Assembly (NCBI GenBank): GCA_002839535.1
Contig: PGYF01000085.1
Location: forward strand, 4,543 to 10,393
Length of the DNA: 5,851 bases
Direction: 5' to 3'
Source of the DNA: Nitrospira bacterium HGW-Nitrospira-1
GTDB lineage: Bacteria > Nitrospirota > Thermodesulfovibrionia > Thermodesulfovibrionales > UBA6898
Shown here: in pieces, positions 5,042-5,851 of the stretch
How the letters are laid out: each line of letters starts with the position of its first letter
Position numbering within the stretch: position 1 is the stretch's first letter
The notes under the pieces: model-generated
The model's input: only the letters and a program-made list of their open reading frames with translations
Database searches by the model: none
Told to the model about the DNA's origin: nothing
Made by a program: the position numbers and the translations under genes

Positions 5042-5309
5042 AGGTTTCTTTATAAAGTTTTTCTCTTTCTTCTTTTAATCCTGCAAGCAGCGCTTCCTCT
5101 GAAAGCCCGGAAGCCTTGATTATTTTTTTAATCTGCCTCCTTGCCTCATCAAGTTCAAGTCTTTTCGGCGTGATTATTACTGAGTCTCCGACAGGGATTA
5201 TAGAAACAACCTGGCCTTCTTCAAAATGGCTTGCGTTTCTTATTTTCTTCGGGATAGTTAATTGCCCTCTGGACTTTATCTCAGCCACTGCTGTTTTGAC
5301 GGTCTCCAT
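5022..5309 (-). CDS. AbrB/MazE-fold antitoxin
   Basis: 95 residues. Residues 8-49 (AEIKSRGQLTIPKKIR, then FEEGQVVSIIPVGDSVIITPK) are a SpoVT/AbrB swapped-hairpin DNA-binding domain. The rest, about residues 52-95, is a charged helical tail (LELDEARRQIKKIIKASG, EEREKLYKETYAQ) of the kind that wraps a toxin partner. By analogy with AbrB-type antitoxins it should neutralise the PIN toxin and repress its own operon. ATG 5309 is preceded by AAGGAGGA (complement of 5313-5320) with a 4-nt spacer, much stronger than the toxin's site; antitoxin first and better translated is the usual arrangement. The stop lies inside the toxin gene (20-bp overlap). A repeat array that may be its operator lies at 5330-5360. 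Confidence 0.9.
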   Translation of the reverse strand: METVKTAVAEIKSRGQLTIPKKIRNASHFEEGQVVSIIPVGDSVIITPKRLELDEARRQIKKIIKASGLSEEALLAGLKEEREKLYKETYAQKKV

Positions 5310-5329
5310 AGTTCCTCCTTATGCTCCAA

Positions 5330-5360
5330 ATTCTGATTTCAGAATATCAGAAATCAGAAT
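5330..5360. promoter_or_regulatory. Nested inverted-repeat operator of the TA operon
   Basis: Outer arms of 11 bp, ATTCTGATTTC (5330-5340) and GAAATCAGAAT (5350-5360), are perfect with a 9-bp centre. Inside, the hexamer TCAGAA or its complement TTCTGA occurs four times: 5331-5336 (inverted), 5339-5344, 5347-5352 and 5354-5359. The first two make a smaller perfect palindrome. The array lies 21 bp before the antitoxin ATG and covers the candidate -10, as expected for autorepression by the AbrB-fold antitoxin (inference). Confidence 0.7.
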
Positions 5361-5369
5361 AATTTGCAA
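5341..5369 (-). promoter_or_regulatory. Candidate promoter of the TA operon
   Basis: On the minus strand TTGCAA (5364-5369, 4 of 6 to -35) is 17 nt from TATTCT (complement of 5341-5346, 4 of 6 to -10), overlapping the repeat array. Transcription would start about 25 nt before the antitoxin start. Another possible -10 is a perfect TATAAT on the minus strand at 5387-5392, but no -35 was found for it. Confidence 0.4.
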
Positions 5370-5415
5370 TAGTCCACCAGAAAGGGATTATAGACAGGGC
5401 TCTATACAAAAACAT

Positions 5416-5447
5416 TTGACTTTCGTTATTCCTTTTGAAATATTACG
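5416..5447 (+). promoter_or_regulatory. Promoter and ModE-box-like operator before the modE-type gene
   Basis: TTGACT at 5416-5421 is a good -35; the best -10 is TATTAC at 5441-5446 with a long 19-nt spacer. Over it lies an imperfect interrupted palindrome, CGTTAT at 5424-5429 and ATATTACG at 5440-5447, spanning 24 bp with CG at each outer end. As I recall, ModE boxes have CGTTATAT-like half-sites in such an arrangement, so this may be an autoregulatory site. The ATG follows at 5451 with no ribosome-binding site, suggesting a leaderless or nearly leaderless message. Confidence 0.4.
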
Positions 5448-5450
5448 CAT

Positions 5451-5825
5451 ATGAAAAAAAATGGTCCGTGTGTGCGCGCTTCCGGCAAAGGTAAATATTC
5501 GATTAAGGGACGACTCTGGATTGAGGGCATGGAAGGGACTTTTTTAGGGTATGGCAGGGTTGTGCTGCTGGAGCGGATTAAACAATATGGCTCTATCACA
5601 GAGGCCGCTAAATCAATGGAAATGTCATATCGCCATGCCTGGGATTTGGTTGACTCCATGAACCGTCAGTCCGGAGTTCCTCTCGTGGAGACAACCACCG
5701 GTGGCAGGAAAGGAGGTGGTACCATACTTACTGAGGCAGGTGAACGTGCGATTGAGTCCTTTTGGTCGCTTCTTAAGAGATTTGATGAGTTTTTAAAGCA
5801 AGAAACAAAAATAAGTCTGTTCTGA
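5451..5825 (+). CDS. ModE-type molybdate-responsive regulator, DNA-binding domain only
   Basis: 124 residues. The core is the winged helix-turn-helix of ModE: LGYGRVVLLERIKQYGSI, TEAAKSMEMSYRHAWDLVDSMN (about residues 50-71, recognition helix included), PLVETTTGGRKGGGTILTEAG (wing, 77-97), then a helix SFWSLLKRFDEFL for dimerisation. Full ModE is about 260 residues with two C-terminal molybdate-binding Mop domains; here the gene stops cleanly after the first domain, so any metal sensing must come from elsewhere or be indirect. One-domain ModE proteins are common in anaerobes beside molybdate or tungstate transport genes. The first 20 or so residues, basic and Gly-rich, look unlike the family core; ATG 5451 is the only ATG before the core apart from an internal one at 5529, but it has no Shine-Dalgarno sequence. 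The gene is divergent from the TA operon, sharing the 5310-5450 region. Confidence 0.9.
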   Translation: MKKNGPCVRASGKGKYSIKGRLWIEGMEGTFLGYGRVVLLERIKQYGSITEAAKSMEMSYRHAWDLVDSMNRQSGVPLVETTTGGRKGGGTILTEAGERAIESFWSLLKRFDEFLKQETKISLF

Positions 5826-5837
5826 TTTTTTTTGGCT

Positions 5838-5847
5838 ATCGTTATAT
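5838..5847 (+). promoter_or_regulatory. ModE-box-like half-site at the window end
   Basis: ATCGTTATAT at 5838-5847, 12 bp past the modE-type stop, matches the half-site I recall for ModE operators (CG-T-TATAT). The other half would fall outside the window. Its place suggests that the next gene, cut off here, is a ModE-controlled molybdate or tungstate transport or cofactor gene. Confidence 0.4.
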
Positions 5848-5851
5848 TTAA

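Noticed and set aside
4725..5078. Plus-strand open frame over the PIN toxin
   Set aside because: Antisense shadow; the minus strand carries the PIN acidic residues in order.
5389..5406. TATAGA..TCTATA short palindrome between the TA operon and modE
   Set aside because: Six-base AT-rich arms are expected by chance; no clear link to either promoter.
5116..5454. Plus-strand open frame over the antitoxin and its promoter region
   Set aside because: Antisense to the AbrB-fold gene and runs through the operator repeats; no family likeness.
5796..5834. T-run after the modE-type stop as an intrinsic terminator
   Set aside because: Eight or so T but no GC-rich stem before it.

Overview
The window looks like a piece of a Gram-negative, probably anaerobic bacterial chromosome of moderate GC content. 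The sequence alone does not fix the taxon. The short-form ThiC, the thiE-thiC overlap, a stand-alone ModE-type DNA-binding domain and a REP-like palindrome would fit Nitrospirota or deltaproteobacteria-like lineages, but that is only an impression. No rRNA, tRNA, CRISPR array or intact insertion sequence was seen.

Layout. (1) Positions 1-1459, plus strand: the 3' end of thiE (thiamine-phosphate synthase) overlaps thiC (HMP-P synthase) by 4 bp. This is the tail of a thiamine operon whose promoter lies outside the window. (2) A long inverted repeat (1485-1530) separates thiC from a convergent 73-residue Ala/Pro/Glu/Lys-rich lipoprotein gene (1547-1768, minus). Upstream of that gene on the same strand is rfbA/rmlA (1854-2777, minus), the first step to dTDP-L-rhamnose. 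(3) Positions 2778-3105 form a palindrome-rich divergent regulatory region. It holds a plausible minus-strand promoter for rfbA, an orphan plus-strand ribosome-binding site and a REP-like hairpin. (4) Positions 2986-4558 are a graveyard of three damaged genes: an HIT-family gene without its normal N-terminus, a rarA gene with a frameshift and a large in-frame internal deletion, and a phzF-family gene whose first 25 codons are joined out of frame to its last third. (5) Positions 4580-5309, minus: an intact-looking toxin-antitoxin pair (AbrB/MazE-fold antitoxin then PIN-domain toxin, overlapping by 20 bp) with an operator-like repeat array upstream. (6) Positions 5451-5825, plus: a one-domain ModE-type regulator, with ModE-box-like sequences just before it and at the very end of the window. 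This suggests that a molybdate or tungstate uptake locus begins just beyond.

The functional parts are thiamine pyrimidine synthesis, sugar-nucleotide synthesis, a TA module and a metal-oxyanion regulator. They do not form one pathway. The most notable observation is the run of deletion-scarred genes. Within it, the rarA frameshift falls exactly on an in-register A AAA AAG heptamer, the slippery sequence used by the related clamp-loader gene dnaX. The second lesion in the same gene favours decay, or an assembly fault, over programmed frameshifting.
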